From contig NZ_JBDZDQ010000001.1 of assembly GCF_040049295.1 (NCBI RefSeq), forward strand, positions 124,001 through 188,000: DNA of 64,000 nucleotides, in the 5' to 3' direction. Below are positions 23,324 to 31,658 of this stretch, one piece after another. A program made the position numbers and the translations under genes. The notes beneath the pieces are model-generated. The model ran no database searches. It was given only the letters and a program-made list of their open reading frames with translations, and was not told the origin of the DNA. Every line of letters begins with the position of its first letter. The first letter of the stretch is position 1. The DNA comes from Sphingomonas sp. KR3-1. GTDB lineage: Bacteria; Pseudomonadota; Alphaproteobacteria; Sphingomonadales; Sphingomonadaceae.

Positions 23324-24541
23324 ATGTCATCCCCTCACGTCATCAGTCTGGGTTGCCGACTCAACCTCGCCGAGAGCGAAACGATCCGCGCCCTGCTCGC
23401 CGATCGCGATACCATCGTGATCAACAGCTGCGCCGTGACCAACGAGGCCGCCAAGCAGACCCGCCAGGCGATCCGCCGCGCGCGCCGCGAGCGGCCGGGT
23501 GCCGAGCTGGTGGTGACCGGCTGCGCGGCGCAGATCGATCCGGCGGCGTTTGCGGCGATGCCCGAGGTCGATCGCGTGATCGGCAATGCCGAGAAGCTCC
23601 GCGCCGATGCCTGGACCGCGCCCGAGCCGGTGCTGGTCCAGGACATCATGGCCGTCCGCGAGACCGCGCCGCATCTCGCCGCCAGCTTCTCCACCCATGC
23701 CCGCGCGTTCGTCGAGGTGCAGAATGGCTGCGATCATCGCTGCACCTTCTGCGCGATCCCCTATGGCCGGGGAAACAGCCGCTCGGTGCCGGCCGGCGCC
23801 GTGATCGACCGCGTCGCCCAGCTGGCCGAGAGCCATGCCGAGGTGGTGCTGACCGGCGTCGACCTCACCAGCTACGGCCCCGACCTGCCTGGCGCGCCGA
23901 GCCTCGGTCAGCTGGTCGAGCGCATCCTGACCCATGTTCCCAGCCTCAAGCGCCTCCGGCTTTCCTCGCTCGACGGGATCGAAGTCGACGACCGGTTGTT
24001 TGCGTTGCTCACCGGGGAGCCACGCCTGATGCCGCACGTCCATCTCTCGCTCCAGGCGGGGGACGACATGATCCTGAAGCGCATGAAGCGGCGCCACAGC
24101 CGCGCGCAATCGGTGGCGCTGGCCGAGCGGCTGCGCGCGGCGCGCCCGGAGATCGCGATCGGCGCCGACCTGATCGCCGGCTTCCCGACCGAGGACGAGG
24201 CGATGTTCGTCAACACGCTGGCGCTGGTCGAGGATTGCGGGATCGTCCACGGCCACATCTTCCCCTATTCGCCGCGCGCCGGCACGCCCGCCGCCAGGAT
24301 GCCGCAGGTCGAGCCCGGGATCGTCAGGGCGCGTGCCGCCCGGCTGCGTGCCGCGGCGGAGCGCCGCCGCACCGCCTGGCTGCAAAGCCTGGTAGGCAGC
24401 ACCCAGCAAGTGCTGGTAGAGCGCCCCGGCGAACGGGGCCATGCCGGCAATTTCGCCGAGGTTCGCCTCGCCCCAAGCCAGGTCGGAGAGATTGTGAGCG
24501 TCAAGATTGTCGATGTGCAGGACGGGAAGCTGGTCGCATGA
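23324..24541 (+). CDS. mtaB: tRNA ct6A37/t6A37 methylthiotransferase MtaB
   Basis: The 405-residue radical-SAM enzyme converts t6A37 to ms2t6A37 in tRNA. It shows the N-terminal UPF0004 domain (VISLGCRLNLAESE with cysteines for the auxiliary cluster, NSCAVTNEAAKQ, VVTGCAAQ) and the radical-SAM cluster motif CDHRCTFCAIPYGRG (CX3CX2C). It also has SLQAGDDMILKRMKRRHSRA, typical of MtaB rather than MiaB or RimO. A C-terminal TRAM-like segment closes it. Its stop overlaps the ftsY start (ATGA). Confidence 0.94.
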   Translation: MSSPHVISLGCRLNLAESETIRALLADRDTIVINSCAVTNEAAKQTRQAIRRARRERPGAELVVTGCAAQIDPAAFAAMPEVDRVIGNAEKLRADAWTAPEPVLVQDIMAVRETAPHLAASFSTHARAFVEVQNGCDHRCTFCAIPYGRGNSRSVPAGAVIDRVAQLAESHAEVVLTGVDLTSYGPDLPGAPSLGQLVERILTHVPSLKRLRLSSLDGIEVDDRLFALLTGEPRLMPHVHLSLQAGDDMILKRMKRRHSRAQSVALAERLRAARPEIAIGADLIAGFPTEDEAMFVNTLALVEDCGIVHGHIFPYSPRAGTPAARMPQVEPGIVRARAARLRAAAERRRTAWLQSLVGSTQQVLVERPGERGHAGNFAEVRLAPSQVGEIVSVKIVDVQDGKLVA

Positions 24542-25473
24542 GCGGCCCCAGCTGGCACGAGAAGCTGCTCGGCGGCTTCCGCAAGACGTCCGACCGGCTG
24601 ATCGGCAACCTCGCCGGCCTCGGCCTGGCGCGGCTCGACGATGCGACGCTCGACGAGATCGAGGAGGCGCTGATCGCCTCGGACCTTGGCCCGGCCACTG
24701 CCGCGCGGGTGCGCCAGCGGCTGGCCGAGGGCCAGTATGAGCGCAACATGGAGGAGCTGGGCATCCGCCTGGTCGTCGCCGAGGAAGTCGCCAAGGTGCT
24801 CGCACCGGTGGCGAAAAAGCTGGAGATCGAGGCCTTCCCGCGCCCGCAGGTGATCCTGGTCATCGGCGTCAACGGCTCGGGCAAGACCACGACGATCGCC
24901 AAGCTCGCCAACCTGCTGATGGAGCAGGATTATGCGGTTATGCTCGCGGCGGGCGACACCTTCCGCGCGGCCGCGATCGGCCAGCTCAGGACCTGGGCCG
25001 AGCGGATCGGCGTGCCGATCGTCACCGGCCCCGAGGGTGGCGACGCGGCAGGCATCGTGTTCGAGGCCGTGAAGAAGGCGACCGAGATCGGCACCGACGT
25101 GCTGATCGTCGATACCGCCGGGCGCCTGCAGAACAAGCGCGAGCTGATGGACGAACTCGCCAAGATTCGCCGCGTACTCGGCCGGCTCAACCCGGCGGCG
25201 CCGCACGACGTGGTGCTCGTGCTCGACGCGACGACGGGGCAGAACGCGCTCAACCAGATCGAAGTTTTCAAGGAAGTCGCCGGCGTGACGGGCCTCGTCA
25301 TGACCAAGCTCGACGGCACCGCCCGCGGCGGGGTGCTCGTCGCGGCGGCGGAGAGATACGGCTTGCCGATCCATGCGATCGGCGTGGGCGAGAAGGTGGA
25401 CGACCTGCGCCCGTTCAATGCCGAGGAAGTCGCCCGGATCATCGCGGGCGTGGAGGAGCTTACCAATGGCTGA
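24538..25473 (+). CDS. ftsY: SRP receptor GTPase FtsY
   Basis: The 311-residue SRP receptor pairs with Ffh at the membrane. The N domain (LDEIEEALIASDLGPATA) leads to the G domain with VIGVNGSGKTTTIAKLANLL, AAGDTFRAAAIGQL, DTAGRLQNKRELM and TKLDGTARGGVL. It lacks the long acidic A domain of the E. coli protein, as in other alphaproteobacteria. The start ATG overlaps the mtaB stop; its stop overlaps the next ATG, so mtaB-ftsY-septation protein A are translationally coupled. Confidence 0.96.
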   Translation: MSGPSWHEKLLGGFRKTSDRLIGNLAGLGLARLDDATLDEIEEALIASDLGPATAARVRQRLAEGQYERNMEELGIRLVVAEEVAKVLAPVAKKLEIEAFPRPQVILVIGVNGSGKTTTIAKLANLLMEQDYAVMLAAGDTFRAAAIGQLRTWAERIGVPIVTGPEGGDAAGIVFEAVKKATEIGTDVLIVDTAGRLQNKRELMDELAKIRRVLGRLNPAAPHDVVLVLDATTGQNALNQIEVFKEVAGVTGLVMTKLDGTARGGVLVAAAERYGLPIHAIGVGEKVDDLRPFNAEEVARIIAGVEELTNG

Positions 25474-26080
25474 GAAGAAGGCCGCCTCGCCCGGCGTGCG
25501 TCTGCTGATCGATTACGGGCCGCTCGCGGTGTTCTTCGGCGTCAACGCGCTGGCGCACGGCCCGGTGCTGGCGCGCGTGTTCGCCGCCACCGTGGCTTTC
25601 ATGGTCGCGATGGCCGCGGCGATCGCGCTCTCGTGGTGGAAGACCCGCCACGTCTCGCCGATGCTGTGGATCACCGCCGCCTTCGTGCTGCTGTTCGGCG
25701 GGCTGACGCTCTACTTCCACGACCAGACCTTCATCCAGATCAAGCCGACGATCATCTATGCGATGTTCGCGATCGTGCTCGGCTATGGCCTGATCGCCGA
25801 CAAGCCGCTGCTCCAGATGCTGCTCGAACAGGCCTATCCGGGACTGTCCGCCAAGGGCTGGCGGCTGCTGACCCTCAACTGGGCGATCTTCTTCGCCGTG
25901 GCGGCGGCGGCGAACGAAGGCGTGCGCCACTTCGTCACCTGGGACCAGTGGGTGGTGTTCAAGACCTGGGTGATGATCCCGGTCACGCTCGTCTTCGCGA
26001 TGCTCAACATCCCGATGCTGCTCAAGCACGGCTTGCAGCTCGAGGCACCGCAGGAAGCGCCGGTCCCGCCGCAGGAGTAA
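25466..26080 (+). CDS. Inner membrane-spanning septation protein A (YciB/IspZ)
   Basis: The 204-residue membrane protein has about five helices and the YciB motifs IDYGPLAVFFGVN, FIQIKPTIIYAMFAIVLGYG, LLTLNWAIFFAVAAAANEGV and WVMIPVTLVFAMLNIPMLL. The family helps keep the envelope and septum intact; the precise role is unresolved. The ATG lies inside the ftsY end (8-bp overlap). A Pro/Glu-rich C-terminus is seen. The ClC gene follows after 7 bp. Confidence 0.94.
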   Translation: MAEKKAASPGVRLLIDYGPLAVFFGVNALAHGPVLARVFAATVAFMVAMAAAIALSWWKTRHVSPMLWITAAFVLLFGGLTLYFHDQTFIQIKPTIIYAMFAIVLGYGLIADKPLLQMLLEQAYPGLSAKGWRLLTLNWAIFFAVAAAANEGVRHFVTWDQWVVFKTWVMIPVTLVFAMLNIPMLLKHGLQLEAPQEAPVPPQE

Positions 26081-26087
26081 GCGGCGG

Positions 26088-27833
26088 GTGTCGAGCCCAT
26101 TGTATCGCGCGGTGCGCGCCGCCAACTGGCTGCGCCGGCAGACCCGATCCAACGCCCTGGGGTTCCTGGCATTGTCGCTGCTCGTCGGTGCGGGCGCCGG
26201 GCTGTGCGCGATCGCGTTGGGACAGGTCGCGCGCGGCACCCAGCGGCTGCTGTTCGGGCTGGCGCAGGGCGAGCATCTGAGCGCGGCAAGCGAGATCGCG
26301 CCCTGGCGGCTGATCGCCCTTCCCGTTGGCGGCGCGCTGCTCGGGCTGGTCCTGTGGTTCCTGCGCCGGCGCAAGGCAGTCGACATCGTCGAGGCCAACG
26401 CGCTCCACGGCGGCCGCATCCCGGCGCGCGACACCGCGACGGTCGTCGGCACCACCTTGCTCTCCAACAGCTTCGGCGCCTCGGTGGGGCTGGAGGCGGC
26501 CTATGCCCAGGCGGGCGGCGGACTCGCCTCGCTGCTCGGCCAGCGCGTGAAGCTGCGCCGCAGCGACCTGCGCACGCTGATGGCCGCCGGTGCGGGCGCG
26601 GCCGTGAGCGCGGCCTTCGGCGCGCCGCTAACCGGCGCATTCTACGCCTTCGAAGTCGTGCTCGGCGCCTATACCCCCGCCAATGTCGCCCCGGTGATGC
26701 TCGCCGCGCTTGCCGCCGCCGTGGTCGCGCGCGGGCTCGGCATGACGCCCTATGTGATCGCCGCCGGCGGCATGCACCCGATCGGCACCGCCGATTATGC
26801 GCTCTACGGCGTGCTCGGGCTGCTCTGCGCCGGCGTCGGCATCGCGCTGATGCGGCTGGTCTCGCTGGTCGAGCATGCCGTCCACCGCACCCGTCTGCCC
26901 GCGCATTGGGCGCCGTTGGTCGGCGGGCTGCTGCTCGTGCCGCTCGGCCTGGCCTCGGCGCAGACGCTGTCGGGCGGGCACGGCGCGCTCAACCTCAACC
27001 TGGCGACCGAAGTGACGATCGCGGGCCTCGCGCTGACGATCCTGCTCAAGATGCTCGCCTCGGCGCTGTCGCTCGGCTTCGGCTTCCGCGGCGGACTGTT
27101 CTTCGCCTCGCTGTTCCTCGGCTCGCTGGTCGGGCGGTTCTACCAGGTGGTGCTGGCGCATGTGCCGGGCCTGCACGTGCTGGCGCCCGACGACGCCACC
27201 GTGGTCGGCATGGCGGCGCTTGCGGTGGCGGTGGTCGGCGGGCCGCTGACCATGTCGTTGCTGGTCCTTGAGGTGACGCACGACTTCTCGATCACCGGCG
27301 TAGCGGTCGCCGCCACGCTGATCTCCTCCACCTTGGCGCGCGAGCTGTTCGGCTACAGCTTCTCGACCTGGCGGCTGCACCTGCGCGGCGAGACGCTGCG
27401 CAGCGGGCGCGACGTCGGCTGGATGCGCGCGCTCACCGCCGGCCAGATGATGCGCCGCGACGTGCCCCAGCTCGCCGCCGATGCCAGCATCTGCACCTTC
27501 CGCGACCGCTATCCGCTGGGCTCGACCACCCGCGTCGTGCTGCTCGACGTGCACGGCCACTATGCCGGCATCGTCGAGACCGCCGCGGCCTGGTCGCCCG
27601 ATATCGAGGCAGCCGCCGAGATCGGCACGCTGGCGAAGCTCCGCCAGGCTAGGCTGGCGCCGGAAATGGGGATAGCCGATGTGCTGGAGCGCTTCGATGC
27701 AGTGGCCGCGGACGATCTCGCGGTAGTGACGCCCGACGGCTGCGTGGCCGGCCTGATCACCGAGCGCCACGCCCGGCGCCGCTATGCCGAGGAGCTCGAA
27801 CGCGCCCAGCGCGAGCTGTACGGCGAGGCCTAG
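26088..27833 (+). CDS. ClC-family chloride channel/transporter with C-terminal CBS-like region
   Basis: The 581-residue protein starts with GTG just after the septation protein. Membrane part (about residues 25-430) follows the ClC fold. The filter motifs are divergent: GSGIP is replaced by LHGGRIP, the GREGP glutamate loop is GASVGLEAAYAQ (gating Glu present), and GxFxP is GGLFFASLFLG. The last ~150 residues carry two CBS-like repeats (MMRRDVPQLAADASICTF, LAVVTPDGCVAGLITER). It probably moves chloride or another anion; whether as channel or proton exchanger is uncertain. The last 4 bp overlap the convergent gene. Confidence 0.88.
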   Translation: MSSPLYRAVRAANWLRRQTRSNALGFLALSLLVGAGAGLCAIALGQVARGTQRLLFGLAQGEHLSAASEIAPWRLIALPVGGALLGLVLWFLRRRKAVDIVEANALHGGRIPARDTATVVGTTLLSNSFGASVGLEAAYAQAGGGLASLLGQRVKLRRSDLRTLMAAGAGAAVSAAFGAPLTGAFYAFEVVLGAYTPANVAPVMLAALAAAVVARGLGMTPYVIAAGGMHPIGTADYALYGVLGLLCAGVGIALMRLVSLVEHAVHRTRLPAHWAPLVGGLLLVPLGLASAQTLSGGHGALNLNLATEVTIAGLALTILLKMLASALSLGFGFRGGLFFASLFLGSLVGRFYQVVLAHVPGLHVLAPDDATVVGMAALAVAVVGGPLTMSLLVLEVTHDFSITGVAVAATLISSTLARELFGYSFSTWRLHLRGETLRSGRDVGWMRALTAGQMMRRDVPQLAADASICTFRDRYPLGSTTRVVLLDVHGHYAGIVETAAAWSPDIEAAAEIGTLAKLRQARLAPEMGIADVLERFDAVAADDLAVVTPDGCVAGLITERHARRRYAEELERAQRELYGEA

Positions 27834-28177
27834 GGCCGCGTGCCGGTCCGCTTGGCGATCACGTCGCTGCGCAGCGCCTCGCGCCGGGCGAACAGCTCGG
27901 CCTCCTCGGCGGGGCTGAGTCCGCCCGCAGCATAGCGCTCTTCCAGCGTATCGATCTGCCAGGCCTCGCGCTTGAGCTGCTTGGCCTCGCGCCGGCTGAG
28001 CTGGCCGCTGTCACGCCCGGCACGGATGTCGTCGCGGATCTTGGCGGTCTCGGCGGTGCCTCGGTCGCTCGCCATCGTGCCGCCCGAGGGCCCATGCATC
28101 GTCGGCCCGCCCCAGATCTGCGCGGAGGCCGGCGCGGCGGCGAGGAGCAGAGGTGCAAGGATCAGGTAACGGCGCAT
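27830..28177 (-). CDS. Small exported protein, unknown function
   Basis: The 115-residue protein has a signal peptide (MRRYLILAPLLLAAAPASAQ) and a charged helical body (AETAKIRDDIRAGRDSGQLSRREAKQLKREAWQIDTLEERY, read as blocks). The heptad-like pattern suggests a short coiled coil. The start ATG 28177 is chosen for the signal peptide and a GGGGAAAG site five bases upstream. It resembles small DUF-type periplasmic proteins of sphingomonads but I cannot name a family. Confidence 0.75.
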   Translation of the reverse strand: MRRYLILAPLLLAAAPASAQIWGGPTMHGPSGGTMASDRGTAETAKIRDDIRAGRDSGQLSRREAKQLKREAWQIDTLEERYAAGGLSPAEEAELFARREALRSDVIAKRTGTRP

Positions 28178-28251
28178 CACGACTTTCCCCGAAGCAGTGG
28201 TTGGCGGGAGGCTCGCCCGAGGCGCTTGAACGGCCAATGAATGCCACTCTT

Positions 28252-28358
28252 CGTCACCCCGGCCTTGTGCCGGGGCCTACCGGGAGGCGAATCATGGACA
28301 AGAGGCTCAAGCGCATCCGGAGCGGCGCAGTGGATCCCGGCACAAGGCCGGGATGACG
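28252..28358. repeat. Inverted GC-rich intergenic repeat pair
   Basis: CGTCACCCCGGCCTTGTGCC with trailing GGGG (28252-28275) and CCCGGCACAAGGCCGGGATG with trailing ACG (28336-28358) are inverted copies of one element, ~60 bp apart. Together they could form a long cruciform. The same family recurs at 38.2, 51.7, 62.6 and 63.9 kb in this window. They fill most of the 270-bp gap downstream of sodB. Confidence 0.85.
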
Positions 28359-28388
28359 GTTGGGGTTTGGGCGCAGCACCTGCCCAGG

Positions 28389-28425
28389 AAAAAGGGGCGC
28401 CCGATCGCTCGGACGCCCCCTTTTC
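28389..28425 (-). terminator. sodB intrinsic terminator
   Basis: AAAAAGGGGCG(C)CCGA and TCGG(A)CGCCCCcTTTT form a ~14-bp stem with a GCGA loop. On the minus strand it ends in TTTTT, 23 bp past the sodB stop. Confidence 0.88.
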
Positions 28426-28447
28426 CAATTCGCCGTTCCGGGAAGGA

Positions 28448-29071
28448 TCAGCTGTCCTGGTCCGCACGGCTCACGCCGGCGCCGTCGAGATTCTGCGACA
28501 CGAAGTCCCAGTTGATGATGTTCGCGGTAACCGTCTCGAGATACTTCGGGCGCAGGTTGCGATAATCGATGTAGTAGGCGTGCTCCCACACGTCGATCGT
28601 CAGCAGCGGCTTCATGCCCTCATAGACCACCGGCGTGTCGGCGTCGTGCAGCGAGGTGACCTTGAGCGCGTCGCCGTCGAGCACCAGCCAGCCCCAGCCG
28701 TTCGAGAAATGCGCGGTCGATTCCGCGACCAGCTTCTTCACCAGCTCGTCGGTCGAGCCATACTGCGACGCGATCAGCTCGGCGAGCTTGCCGCTCGGCG
28801 CCGTCTTCTCGCCGGTCAGGCCCTGCCAGAAGAAGCTGTGGTTCCAGATCTGCGCCGAGTTGTTGAACAGGCCCTTGTCGCCCGTCTCCTTGGCATGCGC
28901 GATCACTTCGCTGAGCTTGCGGCCCTCCAGGCCCTTCTCGGCGATGAAGCCGTTGGTCTTGTCGACATAGGCCTTGTGGTGCTTGCCGTGGTGGAACTCG
29001 AGCGTCTCCGCCGACATGTGCGGCGCCAGCGCGTCCTTGTCGAAGGGAAGCGGGGGAAGTTCGAAAGCCAT
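28448..29071 (-). CDS. sodB: Superoxide dismutase, iron type
   Basis: The 207-residue Fe/Mn-family enzyme dismutates superoxide. Metal ligands are visible: His in LEFHHGKHHKAYVD, His in WNHSFFWQGL, and Asp/His in IDVWEHAYYIDYRN. The GGxG tract and the residues around FSNGWGWLVLDGD (Gln/Gly pattern) suggest the iron-type subgroup, as usual for cytosolic SodB. It has no signal peptide. A strong terminator follows. It lies next to pspF but in its own unit. Confidence 0.95.
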   Translation of the reverse strand: MAFELPPLPFDKDALAPHMSAETLEFHHGKHHKAYVDKTNGFIAEKGLEGRKLSEVIAHAKETGDKGLFNNSAQIWNHSFFWQGLTGEKTAPSGKLAELIASQYGSTDELVKKLVAESTAHFSNGWGWLVLDGDALKVTSLHDADTPVVYEGMKPLLTIDVWEHAYYIDYRNLRPKYLETVTANIINWDFVSQNLDGAGVSRADQDS

Positions 29072-29264
29072 GGGTTTCTCCAGGTCACCAAAGGGGTCAC
29101 CCGGGGCAACGAACCGCCGGGCGATGCGGTCCCTCCCCTAGCGCGCAAAAATCGCCGCTGTCGCGGAAAAATCGTTGCGTGGCGCAAATGAAAATTTCGA
29201 TTGGGTGCGATTGGCGCAATTACTGTTGCGAACGACACGCATTAGCCTGCGTTCGCGCGCATTT

Positions 29265-30305
29265 TCAGGCCCCCGCCTGCAGCAATTCATGCCGCTTCAG
29301 CGCGTGGCGAAGCTGGTCATAGGTCAGCCCCAGCGCCTCCGCCGTGGCGCGCTGGTTGAAGCGGTGATCGGCGAGCGCGCGCTGGAGCAGTTCCTTCTCG
29401 AAGCGCGACACCCGGCTCTTGAAGTCGGTCGCGCCGGCAAGCGACACGGGCTGCGCTTCCAGCGTGGTCGGAGCAGACGCAACGGCGGCAGGCGCCGGCG
29501 CGCTCGAGGCGCTGCCCGGCATGGTGCGGATGCGATAGGGCGACTGGAACGGATCGATCTCGATCGCGTCGATCGGCCCGTCCTGCTCCCAGCGATAGAC
29601 CGCGCGCTCGACGACGTTGCGCAGCTCGCGGACATTGCCCGGCCAGTCATAGTGGACGAGGATGTCGAGCGCGTTCGGCCCCCAGCCCGGCCATGCCGCC
29701 CAGCCGATCTCGCTCGCCATGCGCCGGCCGTAGAATTCGGCAAGCACCTCGACGTCGCCGCCGCGGTGGCGCAGCGGCGGTAGCGTGACGACTTCGAAGC
29801 TCAGCCGGTCGAGCAGGTCGGCGCGGAACGTCCCCTTCTCCACCCGCTCGGGCAGATGCTCGTTGGTCGCCGCGACGATGCGGACATCGACCTGCACCGG
29901 ACGCGACGAGCCGATCCGGGTGACTTCGCCATATTCGACCGCACGCAGCAGCCGCTCCTGCGCGCCCATCGACAGCGTGCCGAGCTCGTCGAGGAACAAC
30001 GTGCCGCGATGCGCTTCCTCGAATCGCCCGGTGCGTGCCTTGGTCGCGCCGGTGAAGGCGCCGGCCTCGTGCCCGAACAATTCGGCCTCGATCAGCGTCT
30101 CGGGCAGCGCGGCGCAGTTCATCGTCACCAGCGGTTGGTCCCATCGCGGCGACAGGCGGTGGAGGCGCTCGGCGACCAGCTCCTTGCCGGTGCCACGCTC
30201 GCCGATCACCAGCACCGGCCGGTCGAGCGCGGCAGCACGGCTGGCGCGCTCGAGCGCGTCGAGGAATGCCGAGGACTGGCCGATGACCTGGGTTATGCGC
30301 TCCAT
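29265..30305 (-). CDS. pspF: PspF, sigma-54 activator of the phage-shock operon
   Basis: The 346-residue enhancer-binding protein lacks a receiver domain and starts directly in the AAA+ domain (VIGERGTGKELVAERL Walker A, GHEAGAFTGATKA with the sigma-54-contacting GAFTGA loop, FLDELGTLSMGAQ Walker B, and an arginine-finger segment FRADLLDRLSF). The C-terminal Fis-type helix-turn-helix is RATAEALGLTYDQLRHALKR. Start ATG 30305 is the only one consistent with PspF length. It is divergent from the psp operon. PspF is normally held inactive by PspA. Confidence 0.95.
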   Translation of the reverse strand: MERITQVIGQSSAFLDALERASRAAALDRPVLVIGERGTGKELVAERLHRLSPRWDQPLVTMNCAALPETLIEAELFGHEAGAFTGATKARTGRFEEAHRGTLFLDELGTLSMGAQERLLRAVEYGEVTRIGSSRPVQVDVRIVAATNEHLPERVEKGTFRADLLDRLSFEVVTLPPLRHRGGDVEVLAEFYGRRMASEIGWAAWPGWGPNALDILVHYDWPGNVRELRNVVERAVYRWEQDGPIDAIEIDPFQSPYRIRTMPGSASSAPAPAAVASAPTTLEAQPVSLAGATDFKSRVSRFEKELLQRALADHRFNQRATAEALGLTYDQLRHALKRHELLQAGA

Positions 30306-30373
30306 GCCAAATCCTTGGTGTATTTTCCCAACACTTGGCAAGTTAAATCCACGACCTGAACGCCTTGTGAACG

Positions 30374-30394
30374 GCAGAAACGGCAGATTTCTGC
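30374..30394. promoter_or_regulatory. Inverted repeat upstream of the psp promoter
   Basis: GCAGAAA-N7-TTTCTGC is a perfect 7-bp inverted repeat in the pspF-psp gap, ending 13 bp before the sigma-54 element. It could be a PspF or IHF-related site, but it lies closer to the promoter than typical PspF enhancers. The assignment is tentative. Confidence 0.4.
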
Positions 30395-30407
30395 GGTTTT
30401 CGCAAAT

Positions 30408-30423
30408 TGGCACGGCCCCTGCA
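30408..30423 (+). promoter_or_regulatory. Sigma-54 promoter of the psp operon
   Basis: TGGCACGGCCCCTGCA matches the -24/-12 consensus TGGCAC-N5-TTGCW, with invariant GG and GC ten bases apart. It lies 60 bp upstream of the first small gene and is divergent from pspF. Confidence 0.9.
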
Positions 30424-30482
30424 ATGCATTGAGCAAGCCCGCCAACGGGCAACACAGACACCAAGGTTCAGGGAACAGGAAC

Positions 30483-30596
30483 ATGAACGCCAACGCCAAC
30501 ATCGCCTACTACCGCAACGCTTTCTTCGCGGTGGCTCTCTCGGTCGCCCTCAGCCTGGTCATCATGGCCGGCACGGTCGGCCCGGTGATGGCCTGA
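30483..30596 (+). CDS. 37-residue single-helix membrane protein, first gene of the psp operon
   Basis: ATG start preceded by GGGAACAGGAAC. The product has a short polar N-terminus (MNANANIAYYRNAFF) and one membrane helix (AVALSVALSLVIMAGTVGPV), ending at MA. It is the first coding sequence after the sigma-54 promoter, about 115 bp before pspA. I do not recognise the family. Its position suggests a small Psp component or sensor partner (inference). Confidence 0.65.
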   Translation: MNANANIAYYRNAFFAVALSVALSLVIMAGTVGPVMA

Positions 30597-30614
30597 CACA
30601 AACATAAGGGTCCC

Positions 30615-30680
30615 CCGCTCGCAATTGCCCCCGCGAGCGGAGATACTCCCGGGAGGGGTCACCCCCTAGGCCCCTCCCGG
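30615..30680 (+). other. Paired hairpins between the leader peptide gene and pspA
   Basis: Stem 1: CCGCTCGC/GCGAGCGG (30615-30640). Stem 2: CCGGGAGGGG/CCCCTCCCGG, a perfect 10-bp stem (30649-30680) whose 12-base loop contains CCTAGG. No T-run follows, so mRNA processing or partial attenuation is more likely than full termination. The pspA Shine-Dalgarno lies 15 bp further on. Confidence 0.7.
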
Positions 30681-30711
30681 CGAGAAACAAAAACGAAGGA
30701 GTGAAGACGAA

Positions 30712-31380
30712 ATGGGTATCTTCTCGCGAACCCGGGACATCATCGCCGCCAATGTCACCGATCTGCTCGACAAGGCGGAGGACCCGGCGAAGATGGTCCG
30801 CATGATCATCCTCGAGATGGAGGAAACCCTGGTCGAGGTCCGCGCTTCCGCGGCCCGCACGATCGCGGACCAGAAGGAAATGCGCCGCCACATCGCCAAG
30901 CTCGAAAAGCTCCAGGAGAGCTGGACCGAGAAGGCCGAGCTGGCGCTTTCGAAGGGCCGCGAGGATCTGGCCAAGGCCGCGCTGGTCGAGAAGCAGAAGG
31001 CTGCCGACATGTGCGAGCAGCTGGGCGAGGAGATTGCCGTGCTCGACGAGGCGCTGCGCCTGTCGGAAGAGGACATCAACAAGCTCCAGACCAAGCTGCG
31101 CGAGGCCCGCGCCCGCCAGAACTCGATCGTCACCCGCCTGGAGACCGCGAGCAACCGCACGCGCCTGCGCGAGATGACCAATGGCAGCCGCATGCAGGAC
31201 GCCTTCTCGCGCTTCGACGTGCTCGAGCGCCGGGTCGACCTGGCCGAGGGCCGCGCCGATGCCGCCGGCCTGGGCGGTGCGCCCAAGACGCTCGACGAGG
31301 AAATCGCCGAACTCCGCTCGTCGGAGAAGGTGGATGCCGAGCTCGAGGCGCTGAAGGCCCGCCTCAACAAGGGAGCCTAA
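30712..31380 (+). CDS. pspA: Phage shock protein PspA
   Basis: The 222-residue ESCRT-III-like peripheral membrane protein stabilises damaged inner membrane and inhibits PspF. It begins MGIFSRTRDIIAANVTDLLD, an amphipathic membrane-binding helix, then long coiled coils (MVRMIILEMEETLVEVRASA, a conserved PspA block, and KLEKLQESWTEKAELALSKG). The length matches proteobacterial PspA. It precedes pspB by 3 bp. Confidence 0.97.
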   Translation: MGIFSRTRDIIAANVTDLLDKAEDPAKMVRMIILEMEETLVEVRASAARTIADQKEMRRHIAKLEKLQESWTEKAELALSKGREDLAKAALVEKQKAADMCEQLGEEIAVLDEALRLSEEDINKLQTKLREARARQNSIVTRLETASNRTRLREMTNGSRMQDAFSRFDVLERRVDLAEGRADAAGLGGAPKTLDEEIAELRSSEKVDAELEALKARLNKGA

Positions 31381-31383
31381 GCG

Positions 31384-31656
31384 ATGGAGGACGTCTTTCT
31401 GCCGATCGTGATCGTCGGGATGCTGTTCATCGGGCTTCCCTGGGTGATCATGCACTACATTACCAAGTGGAAGCAGTCGGCGACGATCACGGGCGAGGAT
31501 GAGAAGCTGCTCGACGAGCTGCACTACACCGCCCGCCAGCTCGAGGAGCGCCTGATCACGATCGAGCGCATCCTCGCCGCCGACAACCCCGACTTCCGGC
31601 CGCTCCGGGACCAGCGCCCCGAGCAGAGCCCCTACGATATCTCGAGGAGGAACTGA
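31384..31656 (+). CDS. pspB: Envelope stress membrane protein PspB
   Basis: The 90-residue protein has one N-terminal helix (VFLPIVIVGMLFIGLPWVIM) and a coiled-coil cytoplasmic tail with YTARQLEERLITIERILAAD, matching PspB. With PspC it relieves PspA inhibition of PspF on membrane stress. It is longer than E. coli PspB (~74) through an extra C-terminal tail ending in SRRN. Spaced 2 bp from pspC. Confidence 0.93.
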   Translation: MEDVFLPIVIVGMLFIGLPWVIMHYITKWKQSATITGEDEKLLDELHYTARQLEERLITIERILAADNPDFRPLRDQRPEQSPYDISRRN

Positions 31657-31658
31657 TC

